A DNA stretch of 26,841 nt from Chara braunii (GCA_003427395.1 BFEA01000109.1:1373631-1400471); one strand, 5' to 3'; shown: positions 1 through 10,159, numbered from the stretch's first letter. Notes: a model not told the origin generated them from the letters alone. Made by a program: numbers and translations.

Positions 1-458
1 AAAAAATAAATAAGTCCTCTTCCCTCGCTCTTTACATTTTATTTCTTTATTTATTTTTATTTCTTCTTTTATTTTATTTTTATCTCGAAATTTTATTGTT
101 TATTCTATTTTATTTTCCCCTCCCCTCCATATTATCTTTTTTCTTGATTAGGTCACCGCTACCCTCCCCTAACCACCTAAACTCCGGTTAGGGTTTTCTT
201 AGGGTTTTCTAGGGTTTAGGGTTCTCCTAACTCCCGCTCCCCTTCCTACTCTCCCGCCTCCTCCCGTCGGGCACCCTGGACCTGGACAGCTCCTCCCCCC
301 TCGAGCGGTTCGGCGCCTTCGTCTCACGCGCGACCCGCAAAATCCAAGGCGAGTCGACTCACACATACTCACTCCGCTCCCGCGGTCCCCTTCCTCTTAC
401 CGGTGGGCCCCTTTCCCCACACACTCCTTTGAGGACTATCTCCATTCCCCTTCCGGCC
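1..458. other. Non-coding flank/leader upstream of the Ty3 gag
   Basis: No coding sequence is recognisable. The first 130 bases are T/A-rich low complexity; from about 165 the sequence becomes C/T-rich and leads into the gag start at 459. It may be the leader, or part of the 5' LTR, of the Ty3/Gypsy element. However, I find no copy of the TGTAGAGAAAACAC sequence that begins the candidate 3' LTR at 8246, and no tRNA-complementary primer-binding site starting with TGG. The 5' LTR is therefore either upstream of the window or lost. Confidence 0.5.
187..221 (+). repeat. Telomere-like TTAGGG/TTTAGGG motifs
   Basis: TTAGGG occurs at 188-193 and 199-204 and TAGGGTTTAGGG at 210-221, interrupted by TTTTC. 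This resembles a degenerate plant telomere repeat or a group of telobox-type motifs. The array is too short and irregular to be a telomere. It may be a promoter element of the retrotransposon or chance sequence. Confidence 0.5.
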
Positions 459-2528
459 ATGGAAGGGGGTTCATCCGAGGAGATCGCCGCGACGCAGTCC
501 ACACCCCAGGTCAGCGCGCCGTCAGGGGCTCATGATCAGACCCATGCGGACACGATGGACCTTCATGCCGTCCTTATAGCAATCTAGGCACAACTTAGTA
601 CGCTTGGACCGTTGCAAGCGCAAATCAATGCGCTAGCCCTCGACGTCAACCGCCTCAAGGGCTCCCCTCATCGCTCTCTCCACCGCTCTCACACCTCTTC
701 CCCTACCGGCTCCGATTCCGACTCCCCAGGACTCCAAAGACGGAGTCACCATGGTTCCCCCTCCTCTGTGGGGCCAGGCCCAGCACTCCCCCTCAGCGGT
801 GGCGAGTGCTGCTGCCGCTCAGACCACCCCGTCATTGCGGCAGTTCTTCCGGCCACGACCGCCCCTACCGTCTCTACTACTGCCGTAGGTGCTGCGGTCC
901 AGGTACAACCATCTGGCCGCGCAGTTTCATCGACCTACCCCGGTGTTGCTTCCCAGCTTCCCGCACCGGTCGCGGCAATACGGCTCTGCCCTCTTCTTCC
1001 TCCCTTCGTCCCCCCACCCCCACAGCAGGGTACCGCCCAGACTGGGATTCCTCCTCCTACTGGGCGACCCGCTCCGCCCCCTCCACCTCCGACACCGCGC
1101 ACCCAGCGAGTGGCCACTTTACAGGCCACCATTGCACAGGCTCAGGCGGAGATTCTCGCTCTGAGACAGCGTCACCCATCACAGGTTGCCCACCCTTCTT
1201 CCTCTACCACCCCTTCGGTCCCCATGATGCAGGCTCGTTTCCCTCGACCTGCTCCTCAGCCTCTTCCCTCCTACCTGGCTATTCCGGGACAGCTGTCCTC
1301 GGTCATTGCCTCCTCGTCTGCTGGTCCATCCGCCAGCGGCCACGGCCCACAGCCTGTCCCCACCTCTGCCCCTGCAGCGGCCTCGACTTACGCTGCCGCA
1401 GTGCACTCACCTCGATCTCTCTCCCCCCGCCATCAGCACAATGAACATCCTCTTGTGCGCACCACGGACATTCCCGAGTATGATGGCACATCCCGTGTCT
1501 CTCGCTGGTTGCAGATAGCAACGCGCACGCTCTCTATGACGACCACCCGTAAGGAGTTGTGGTGCGATGTGCTCGCAACCAAATTGCGAGGTAGCCCTTC
1601 CACTGCGTGGGAGGATCATTATACCCATCGCCTTCGCGTGGGTGAGGTTCCCACTTTGGCCGACTTTGCGGCCTTCCTTCAGGACCGTTTCGGCGCTCGT
1701 CATGATGCCACCGACGCCTTAGACCGCGTCACCCAGACCAGATGGTCCGGGTCCTCTGTACCGGCCGACCTGGAGCGTCACATCCGGGTGTTTCAGGACG
1801 CTCGCCTTGTTTGTGACGAGACGTTCCTATCGGAGGTCACATTCACCGATCGGTTCCTTGTCAGCCTGCCGACTGACTACCGCCTAGAGCTATGGAGGCG
1901 ATCATTCTCTTCCGCGGAGCAGGCATACGAGGCTGCGCGTCACTACCAGAGGATGTGCAGTCGCTTCTCCGTCGCCCCATCCTCTTCGCGGCCAGCCGCC
2001 ACCTCCCAGTCTCGGGGTACCACCCGCCGCTCCTCGTTAGCTGGTCGTTTTTGTCGCTCGGCTCGACCTGGAGCGCCATTCACTCGGCACTACAGTTTTC
2101 TCGAGTATGGAGAGGACGCCTCAGCCGAGCTCGATCCTACCATTGGGGACGCCCCCGAGGACATCCAGCTTCGGGACGTCATCCAGTACCACTTGGATGA
2201 CGACACTGTCCCAATGGCCGAGCGCCTGCAGATGGCCACGTCTGCCATGGGTCGTGCATGCAGTCGGGTTGCACAGGCTGGCGCCCGCACACCCACAGTT
2301 CCTCAGATAGACCTCCCGCAGGGTTTTGTCCCTCCTCGCGGAGCTCTATCCCCCGAGGAGCGTGCCGCCCTCGAGGCCCGACGAGGCTGCCTTCGTTGTC
2401 GCCAGGATGGACACACCTCCTCACGGTGTCCATACCACACCACCCTCGATCGGTACTACGCTGACATTTCTCGTCAGCGCCGATCTCAGTCCCCCCCCGG
2501 CCCCGCCCGGCCAGCCCCACCCAGCTAG
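459..2528 (+). pseudogene. gag: Ty3/Gypsy Gag (nucleocapsid) with one in-frame stop
   Basis: The product would form the virus-like particle that packages element RNA. I start it at the ATG at 459, because the frame from there is continuous with the long open frame except for a TAG at 585-587, most simply a CAG mutation inside a helical Q/L-rich stretch. The first third is Ser/Pro-rich and low complexity. A retrotransposon-gag core follows at about 1470-1960, from IPEYDGTSRVSRWLQ to about YEAARHYQRMC. A zinc knuckle of the form C-x2-C-x4-H-x4-C (CLRCRQDGHTSSRC) lies near the C-terminus at about 2388-2430. The frame ends at TAG 2526-2528. Length, about 690 residues, is long for Ty3 Gag because of the proline-rich region. 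Confidence 0.88.
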
Positions 2529-3889
2529 CCACGGTGCAGTGTACCCCTGAGGCCTCGCACGTAGCCGGCTTCCCGACCACAGAGTCGCGGTTTGCCCCTT
2601 TGGCTACCCCACCAGAGGACCCTCAGGATACGACAGACGCAGTTTTCTCTGCCCCGTCGTCTGTCGAGGTACTGTCTGCCTCCCCGCAGACCACCACATC
2701 TAGCGCTTCTCCCCCGAGACTTCCGACGCGTCGCGCCATTCGCACAGCCCGTTGTAGCACTCAGCTGGCGACTCGCGATGACGTTGTGTCATCTCTCCTG
2801 GACTTGAGCATTCTGCAGGCTCGTCAGGAGCAACTCACGAGGCACGTCAACGTCCTGCGTCGTCTTCTCACTCTGCTCTCTGATCCTGATCGCACCCTAC
2901 CCATTATCCCTATCCGCCTAGGAACATCTACGAGAGTGTATCGCGCTTTATGGGACTCTGGCTCGCAGGGAGATTCCGTTCACCCTCGAGTGGTTGAGGA
3001 AGCTCTCCTAGCTACCTCTGGGTCTCGCTCTCCTATCTCCGTTACCCTCGGAGATAACAAGACGCAGCGCTTCTTCGATCAGACGGTTCCCGACCTCCAC
3101 TTCTCCCTCACCCTCCAGCCATCGGATAGTACCCAGACGCCTAGGCGTTACCATTCCTCCGCATACTTCGACGTGCTGGAGACTGGGTACGACTTTATCC
3201 TTAGCACTCCCTAGTCTCGCCGGTTCCGCAACACAGAGGCCGAATGGGCGACCGAGACACTCGTTCTCAAAACGAAGTGCGGCCAGACCCTTCGAGTCCC
3301 CTTCATTGGAACCACGGGTGACACCCCCCCAGACCTACCTCCATAGGACCCTCGTCCCTCGGGGTCCCACCCAGACATTGCCTTCACTTCCCCTTGTCAG
3401 TTCGCTCACTTCATCGGACAGGAAAACGTCACATTCTACTCAGTGAACATCATGGATCTTCTTCGCTATGATCCACTCTGTCCCGAGGTTTAGCTCATCT
3501 CACTGGAGTCGGATCCCCCTGACCCTTCCTCCATCTTCGCTGCTCCCATCTCCACATCCACCCGTCAGCCTGCGGATACCCCCTCCACGTCCCAGGACCC
3601 TGCGCCGCCGACCGTCGAGTCCACATATACGTCTCGTGCCGACGCAGACGCTGAGGAACTCACACGGTTCACGGCAGACTTAGAGCCCGCCGTTCGCGAC
3701 CTGATTCGAGAGTACCGCGACGTCTTTCCCCCGTACTTCTCATACAGCGGGATTCCCCCGATGCGCGGTGTTGAGCATTCTATACAGCTCGTGCCTGACT
3801 ATCGTGTTCACCATTAGGCACCGTACCGACTCTCGATTCCAGAGGCGACGGAACTCAAGCGTCAGCTTGAGGAGCTCCTTTCGACTGGG
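2465..3889 (+). pseudogene. pol: Pol N-terminal part: retropepsin protease and linker to RT
   Basis: This frame lies -1 relative to gag and is open from 2465, overlapping the gag end by about 64 nt. No ATG is needed if a C8 run at 2491-2498 is a slippage site; a GTG at 2534 is the only nearby start-like codon. The aspartic protease core is at about 2890-3211: the catalytic Asp-Ser-Gly is in ALWDSGSQGDSVHPRVVEEA and the flap and C-terminal half end in YDFILSTP. TAG stops interrupt at 3212 (expected Trp after ILSTP), 3344, 3491 and 3815 (expected Gln in HHxAPYRLS). The linker [14 protein letters not shown] and HSIQLVP is typical of the segment just before the RT. An extra G near 3889 shifts the frame into the RT. 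Confidence 0.85.
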
Positions 3890-4622
3890 TTTCATTAAGC
3901 CCAGTAACTCCCCTTGGGGTGCACCTGTCCTCTTTGCTCGCAAAGCGGACGGAACTCTCCGCCTCTGCATCGACTATCGTGGCCTTAACCGTTACACGGT
4001 TAAGAACAACTATCCCATGCCCCGTGCGGATGAGCTGTTTGACTGTCTGGCAGGCAACCGCTTCTTCACGAAGATCAGTCTTCGTAGCGGTTACCACCAG
4101 ATCCGCGTTGCCACAGAGGATCAACCGAAAACCGCCTTCCGATCCCGCTTCGGCCACTACGAGTTCACGGTGATGCCATTCGGCCTCACCAATGCACCCG
4201 CCACCTTCCAGACGGTGATGAATGACATCTTCAGGGACATCCTTGAAGAATACGTTCTCGTATACCTGAACGACATCCTGGTCTACAGTCGTACCTTAGA
4301 AGACCATCTCAGACACCTCCGCGATGTCCTACAGCGCTTACACAAGCATGGCTTCTATGCCAAGCTCAGTAAGTGCCGCTTTGCCCACCGCAAAGTGGAC
4401 TTCCTAGGACACCATGTGTCTGACCAGGGTCTCCACATGGACGACGCGAAGATCACTGCTATTGCAGAGTGGCCCATCCCCGCATCTGCCAAGCAGCTTC
4501 GCAGTTTCCTAGGCCTCACCAGCTACTATAGTAATTTTATCCAGGGATACGCTAGGTATTCCTACGTCCTTACCTCTATCCTCCTCCGGAAGAACCCGCC
4601 GTGGTTTTGGACACTCCTGTGA
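3890..4622 (+). pseudogene. pol: Ty3/Gypsy reverse transcriptase domain with mutated active site
   Basis: This domain would copy element RNA into DNA. It begins at [16 protein letters not shown] and continues through [85 protein letters not shown] and [15 protein letters not shown]. Two of three catalytic aspartates are replaced: the motif A Asp in KIDL is Ser (AGT, 4077-4079), and the first Asp of YLDD is Asn (AAC, 4269-4271). Known chemistry of the family requires these residues, so the domain should be inactive. The frame ends with TGA at 4620-4622, where sense coding (EDAFRALKKA) resumes directly after the stop. Confidence 0.92.
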
Positions 4623-5225
4623 GAGGACGCCTTTCGCGCCCTCAAGAAGGCGGGTGACCTGTGCGCCGGTTCTTCGCCTTCCCGATTTTGATCGTCCCTT
4701 TATCGTCACCACCGATACGTCGGATTTTGCAGTAGGAGCTGTCCTTTCTCAGGTGCTTCCCTTTCGTCCAGATTCACCTTACCCCCATGTTCCTCCTTCC
4801 CCCCCCTTCCTGCTGACACTGCTTCTCGACTAACGCCTACCCTCCCACCACTTCCCTCCACTGACAGTCCTCCTGTTACTTACTCCCCGACCATCGCGGA
4901 GGATGGGACTTTCGAGGCTCGTGCTGGGGTTTGCCCGATCGCTTTCTACTCCCATCAGCTACTGCCTGACGAGATAAACTACACTGCCGATGAACGTGAG
5001 GTTCTCGCAGTAGTTTATGCTACCCGGCATTGGCGTCATTATCTGCACCGGGCGCCCTTCACGGTGCGCATGGACAACTCAGTTGTCCAGGCTTTCCTCA
5101 CGAAGTCTAAGCTTTCCCCTCGACAGGCACTCTGGTGGCGTGACTTATCCGAGTTCAGTTTCACCACTCAGCCCATCAAGGGTGAAATGAACCGCGTCGC
5201 CGATGCCTTGTCCCGCCGTCCTGAT
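4623..5225 (+). pseudogene. pol: Ty3/Gypsy RNase H domain, frameshifted, with a Pro/Ser-rich insert
   Basis: This domain would degrade the RNA strand of the RNA-DNA hybrid. EDAFRALKKA follows the RT stop. After a shift near 4650 the reading is LRLPDFDRPFIVTTDTSDFAV, holding the first catalytic Asp. Next comes a Pro/Ser/Thr-rich segment at about 4757-4900 that crosses another shift, then CPIAFYSHQLLPDEINY, the catalytic Glu in ADEREVLAVVYA, the third Asp in VRMDNSVVQAFLT and the last in EMNRVADALSRRPDH. All four acidic residues survive, but no single frame links them. The insert of roughly 50 residues between the first Asp and Glu is longer than usual for Ty3 RNase H. Confidence 0.85.
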
Positions 5226-6917
5226 CACAATCAGGAACCCATCCATCTTGCTGCCATCTCCATCACCACTGTTCATCAGTCGGTGATCGACGCGTATCGC
5301 ACTCAGTACCGCCACTGCCCCGATTATCGCGTCATCCACGCGACAATGCGGAGTGGCAAGACCGCTCCTTCCTACTCCCTCGGGGAGAACGGCCTCGTGT
5401 ACTGGCATGGCAGATCTAGTCAGCTAGAACCACGTATCTGCGTTCCCTCAACCAGACAGCTCCGCGTCCGGGCTGTAGCAGAGTTCCATGACCAGGCAGT
5501 TGCAGGTCATATGGGTTTCCACAAGTCCAAGGACTTTGTCAAAACCTACATCCAGGAGTGTCCTACTTGCCAGGAGGTGAACAGTGCGAACCACTTTCCG
5601 TATGGGTTACTTTAGCCCCTACCCATACCTGAGGGTCGTTAGCAGTCCATCTCGATGGATTTCATTGGTCCCCTCCGCCCACCCACTGAGCGCGGTCATG
5701 ATGCTATCTTGGTCGTCGTCGATCGCTTCACGAAGCGTGCACGTTTTGTCGCGTGCCGCTATCGCATTAGCGCTCGTGAGGTCGCCGACATCGTCTTCGA
5801 CCGAGTCGTGAGAGATCACGGCTTACCTCCGAGCATCATCTCCGACCGTGACCCGTGCTTTACCAGCACATTCTGGCGACGCCTACACGAGGTGTACGGA
5901 TCCCAGCTCCGCTTCTCATCGTCTTACCACCCTCAGACGGATGGTCCGACTGAGGTCACCAATAAAACTCTCGGTAATATCCTCCGAAAATTTGTTAGGG
6001 ATGACCAGCAGTGGGACTTACACTTAGCCCACGCGGAGATTGCGTACAACTACGCTGTTTCACCAACCACGGGGATGTCGCCATTCTATTGCGACCTCGA
6101 CTATCACCCTCGCGTACCCGCGGATTTCCTACGACCATCGCGGTTGCGCCCAGACACTCGTTGCCCTGCGCTTGACGGCTGGATCGCCCACATGGCGGCG
6201 ATTATGAAGCGCGCACATGAGAGTTTAGCCGACTCCCAGACTCGCATGGCCGCACGAGCAAACCGATCACGAATGGATCATCCATTCAAAGTCAGTGACG
6301 ATGTGCTCGTCGACGCACGCCACTTACAACTCGAAGCAGATACGCTTCGCAAGTTCAGGCGTCGTTTCTTCGGTCCATGCCCCATCCTTCAGGCCGTCAG
6401 TTCTGATACTGCCGCTAGTCCGGTCAGCTTCCGTGTGAAGCTACCTGATTACCTTCGACAGGCTCGCTTACACGATGTTTACCACGTCTCCTTGCTGCGT
6501 CCTTATCGCAGACCGTCTGAGCGCTTTGCTGGACGCCCTTATGAGCGCTCTCCACCTATCATGGTGGACGGTCACGAGGAGTTCGTTGTTTCCGACATCG
6601 TATCACGNCGAGTTACCGACGATACCCCTCCACGCATCGAGTACCTTGTGCGTTGGAAGGGCTACCCTGATGAGGAGGCTACTTGGGAGCCCCTCGAGCA
6701 CTTGCAGCACGCCAGGATGTTGGTGCGTGTATATGATCGTGCTCGTCGTGCTGAGACATCTGCTTCTACTCAGCCGACTGACCCTCTTCCTCCTCCTCCG
6801 GCTGAGGAGATTGCTGAGGACGCACCCGCTCCCTCTGAGGCCGTTCCTCAGCCGCAGACGGTCGCCTCCGAGCGTCCACAGCGCACTCATCATCGCCCTT
6901 CGCGTTACGATGACTGA
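5226..6917 (+). pseudogene. pol: Ty3/Gypsy integrase with C-terminal chromodomain
   Basis: Integrase joins element DNA to the chromosome; the chromodomain is thought to steer insertion by binding modified histone H3. The HHCC zinc-binding module is at about 5484-5575 (FHDQAVAGHMGFHKSKDFV then CPTCQE). TAG codons at 5613 and 5640 separate it from the core, which has the DDE triad in MDFIGPL, IISDRDPCF and TEVTNKTLGN. A GPY/F-type region follows (FFGPCPILQ; VKLPDYLR; HDVYHVSLLRPY). The chromodomain at about 6580-6770 reads EYLVRWKGYPDEEATWEPLE with its aromatic residues present. One ambiguous base at 6608 falls just before it. A Pro/Glu-rich tail ends at TGA 6915-6917. This is the best-preserved part of the element. 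Confidence 0.93.
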
Positions 6918-7923
6918 CACTCTTATCCTCTCTCTTTCCCCACTGACTCACACCATCAGGTACTCCATCATCATCTCTTCTTCAGGATGTCAGCGTTTTG
7001 CGGCTCTGCTTCGACATCGACTCCACTGCTACTTCATCGACGTCATCGACTACTTCGACGACTTCAGCTACTTTGGACGTGACTACTTCACGTCACCACC
7101 CTACCCTGTATACTCCCTTGCCCCTGTTGCATGATGGTTCTCACTTAGTTGGGTCTCTTTGAGTTTGGCTCTCCCTTGGTATCGCACAGGCATTGGGACC
7201 GTAGCGTTATCTTGGCTTCCTTGCTACCAGATCTAGCTCCCTCTCCCAGTCGGTGAGTTGTGTGCATGTTTCCCTCACCCACTGCCCTCATCACCCTAGC
7301 GCCGGCTATTGCATGCCTCCAGTTCGGCATAGCTCCACCCTATTCCAGGCTCCCCTTTTCATGGTCGACCCTGCATGGTGTCACCCTTTTGTTGAGCATT
7401 ACCCGCCTTGATGGTCTGTCTGTTAGGGTCATTGGTTTTGTTTCGCTACCACTCTCCCACCTTGAGCCTGATGACCTATCCCACCTTCATGTGTGACTGC
7501 CCTTAGGAGTTTCGATTCTTAGGCTGCATTCACCCCCTCTGAGACCATCCCACTCTTAGTGGTTCAGCGACATGACATTATCTTGTGATATATTGCTCTT
7601 TTCCTTTCAGCACTGAGGCCACTGCCTCCAGGACTTTAGGATTGTATCATACTACATTTCATTTTCTGCTGTTAGTTAGGATATGTATACCAGACATTTG
7701 CTTTTCTTTTGACATTATGTAGCTTACGCTGCATCGCATGGACTCCGCATGGAGCTTGCTCCGCATCCTAGATTTCTCAGCTTTCTTTGTTGCAGAGTTC
7801 CGCTGCTTTTGCAGATAGCGTGTTTATGGCTCTTGCGATCCATTACAGGTCTGAGGATCGTGCAGCGGGCCTTCATCTTCCCTGGCCCACAGCCAGGGCC
7901 TATTTGGCTATTTGCCAGTTCGG

Positions 7924-7957
7924 CCTGTGGGACCAGGCCGTGGCCGGACCCCACAGG
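7924..7957. repeat. Imperfect GC-rich inverted repeat
   Basis: The arms begin and end with CCTGTGGG and CCCACAGG, with a GGCC pair around the centre and a mismatched middle. It could fold in the element's 3' RNA. No function is assigned. Confidence 0.5.
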
Positions 7958-7970
7958 CCGTGTGGTTATT

Positions 7971-8033
7971 CAGTCCAGTCCAGTCCTGCCCAGTACCACT
8001 GTCGGTACCAGTCCAGTCCAGTCCAGTCCAGTC
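7971..8033. repeat. CCAGT pentanucleotide microsatellite
   Basis: Repeated CAGTC units form two blocks, 7971-7985 and about 8010-8033, separated by an imperfect spacer containing CCCAGTACCA. Confidence 0.85.
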
Positions 8034-8215
8034 AATTCGCTGGGGGTATACCCCAGCTGCAGTTTGTTTTGTGCTTCTTTCTTTGCATAGATTGGAGTAC
8101 GTGCGTGTTGAGTCTGCGTTGGAGCTGCGCTGTCCCTTCCAACTCCATCTCCATCTCCCCATCCTCATCCCTTCGTCTTGATCCTGACGGACCGCCATCC
8201 CGGCGGGTCCGTCAC

Positions 8216-8245
8216 AAAGGAGGAGAGGGAAGAAAGGAGGAGGGA
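8216..8245 (+). promoter_or_regulatory. Polypurine tract priming plus-strand DNA synthesis
   Basis: Thirty consecutive purines end exactly where TGTAGAGA begins at 8246. In LTR retrotransposons the polypurine tract lies immediately 5' of the 3' LTR, and LTRs usually start with TG. Position after a Ty3 integrase and long 3' region fits. The call rests on sequence and placement only, because no matching 5' LTR is visible in this window. Confidence 0.75.
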
Positions 8246-8520
8246 TGTAGAGAAAACACAGACCCGCACGTAAAAAATATGTCGTTAATACCCAGACGCG
8301 ACAAAGTAGCCACATAAAATTGACATGTCTAACTATGGCTACTGAATATCGGTGTGCGACCCTACATGTTTCGGCCAGTCGCCGCACCGACTTCTTCAGG
8401 GGTTTTAATGTCGCTTGATCAACTACGTGCGATCTAAGTAGCCTATATACTAAAAGTAGCCTACTAAGTTGACCATGCAGCCGCCCCACGTCCAGGCTTC
8501 CTTCCATATGAACCTAAAAA
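8246..8520 (+). other. Candidate start of the Ty3 3' LTR (end not defined)
   Basis: The segment begins TGTAGAGAAAACAC directly after the polypurine tract. It contains a TATATA-like stretch near 8442 and two GTAGCC motifs in similar AAAGTAGCC contexts. I could not place the LTR end, because there is no second copy in the window to compare. It also contains the hammerhead-like minus-strand motif listed separately. No coding sequence is recognisable. Confidence 0.45.
8316..8411 (-). other. Imperfect hammerhead-ribozyme-like motif
   Basis: Read on the minus strand, the elements run in order: a sequence with partial complementarity to the far end (ACATTAAAA), CTGAAGA (core CUGANGA), a GTCG...CGAC helix, GAAAC, an ACATGT arm, a second ACATGT about 40 nt on, then TC. 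This resembles the core, stem III and GUC cleavage site of a hammerhead. Against it, the bases next to the core do not pair at stem I (CCC against AA), and GGCC is unpaired between the stem II helix and GAAA. It is a lead, not a call. Confidence 0.2.
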
Positions 8521-9305
8521 AAACGGACCCTTACCCGACTAGCAACATGGGTCTAACGACGGCCCCGACATTAACACGTTACTGAAAAGGCATTTTTCGA
8601 ATCCTAAGAATTCCAGGCCCAATTCCAGGTCAGTTGGCTACTCACCACGTGTCTGGTATCCTATACCTACAGACGCACACAAATTCTCGAGGAATAATTT
8701 CGAACCAAATCCGATCCGCAGAGTTCTCCAGAAAATTTCAGCCCATTCAAGGCCACTACCACTATTACAGGCCCACTACAAAAAATGAAAAAACACCAAA
8801 CAAAAACAAAACCAAAGTAGAGAGGGAAAAATACAGAACTCAAAAAACAAAAAATAGCAAACAAAAAATAGCAGACAAAAATAACAGTGTTTGTGCTTAC
8901 CATCCCGTGAAAGCGTCGACCCATGCACCCTATATTCCCCCCATTCATTTTTTCTTACCTTTTGAATCCCCTTAAGCAGGGTTATGCTAATCTGCCCTAT
9001 ATACAACCAACAACCCATAATTTTTATTTTTTTTATTTTCAGCAAAACAGTAACCAATTTTATTCCAAAAAGAACACTGTGCAAGGAAAATGAGCGAGAG
9101 CGATAGACAAAAAAACAAATTCCAATATCACGCTGAAGACCAAGCAAAAAGCACAATGCACTGAGATACATGCCAAATAAGAGCAATACAATGAACTCCA
9201 ATGTCAATGTAGGCCCTCACTCGCCATCACCAACATAGTATTTAATGTTGCACTTCTTGATTGGCACATAGCACCCAACCAATCCTATTTAATACCTACT
9301 GTAGC
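8521..9305. other. Gene-free, A/T-rich sequence
   Basis: No recognisable gene. A conspicuous A/C-rich stretch at about 8778-8890 is made of AAAAACAAAA-type runs, followed by a moderately A/T-rich region. Open frames here come from compositional bias and show no family motif. Part may be the remainder of the Ty3 3' LTR. Confidence 0.5.
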
Positions 9306-10159
9306 CTACACTATGTATATGCAATAGGAGTCACTTGAAGTTAAAGACCAATGTACATGACGGCGTCGCCAATGCAGACTGCCAGCATACACCAGATATG
9401 TGTCATTTCTCTCTCCCCTCTCATCTCCTCCTCTCCCACAATGTGCGCCCTCGTCACCCGAAGACCACCATCGCCCAATACCAACATGCGCCCATGCAGC
9501 CCGACTATGGCTGCCATGTGCCCACCGCCACCACAACGTCCCTCTTCCCTCTAGCGCGCTCGTGCGCCTTCTGGCCAGCGCCCAGGCTGCAAGTCAGTGC
9601 TCCAATCCAGCAGCATGGTTGCTCTTCTTGCATCGCCATAATATCCACTGGCTTGGGCACTCACTTTCCTACATGGAAAGTGAGCCCAACCTTTGGCGGC
9701 CCTGGGCCTTGCAATCATGTGACCAGTAGCTTCACGTTGGGCCAAAGTGTCTGCGCCCAGGCTCATTCATGCAGTGGCCTGCGTCCACAGCAGGTAAGCT
9801 GCCCAACTGTGCGACGCAGCTGTTGTCACCCGCAACGTTCTTATTGGTTGTCGGACTACTTGCCACATCGCTGTCTGGATTTTTATTGGGTCTCGAGACC
9901 CCCTGGCCAGGCCACATCGCTCCTTAGGAGAACCCTGAGGCTAATGATGTCATGTTCATACTGGTGGGGTCTTTGTAAGTTGTAACCAACTAGCGCTATG
10001 TGACTATCTGGTGCCCCAACATGCAAAAATGACAAAGACAGGGCCTCATGTCCAAATGCAGGCTTGCCTTCACTTAGGGCGGGCACAAGGCATGTTGGGG
10101 GTCCCCTTGGGCAGGTGGGTGCTTCGACCTGAAGGCCACTGTGAGGGTTCATTCCTTGC
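9306..10159. other. Unassigned region with one uncharacterised open frame
   Basis: A plus-strand open frame of 216 codons spans 9335-9985. Its composition (Cys, His, Pro and Ser scattered through it) and lack of any motif I know suggest a chance frame in GC-moderate DNA; minus-strand frames of similar quality overlap it. I do not call a gene. The region adjoins the minus-strand Ty3 remnant and may be a further decayed part of it, which I cannot show. Confidence 0.4.

Larger units (their letters stand above)
6918..8215 (+). other. Long 3' non-coding region of the Ty3 element
   Basis: About 1.3 kb of pyrimidine-rich sequence lies between the integrase stop and the polypurine tract. Short open frames occur, but none resembles a known protein. 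A GC-rich imperfect inverted repeat (7924-7957) and a CCAGT microsatellite (7971-8033) lie in its 3' third. A small GC hairpin (about 8189-8210; arms GGACC-GCC and GGC-GGGTCC) sits directly before the polypurine tract. Confidence 0.6.
459..8245 (+). mobile_element. Ty3/Gypsy chromovirus, degenerate copy
   Basis: Domain order is gag - protease - RT - RNase H - integrase - chromodomain, which is diagnostic of a Ty3/Gypsy chromovirus. A long 3' non-coding region follows, then a polypurine tract at 8216-8245 abutting a TG. In-frame stops lie at 585, 3212, 3344, 3491, 3815, 4620, 5613 and 5640, with frameshifts near 3889, 4650 and 4790-4850. Two RT catalytic aspartates are changed. The copy is therefore non-autonomous. 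The boundaries given are first gag codon to end of the polypurine tract; the true 5' end is not defined. Confidence 0.93.

Noticed and set aside
806-1444. Overlapping frames within gag as extra genes
   Set aside because: They are other-frame readings of GC-rich gag with no motifs; the gag frame carries the gag core and zinc knuckle.
7971-8033. CRISPR-like array
   Set aside because: Units are 5 bp with no spacers and the sequence is eukaryotic; it is a microsatellite.
9335-9985. 216-codon open frame as a gene
   Set aside because: No family motif, odd composition and competing frames on the other strand; more likely chance.
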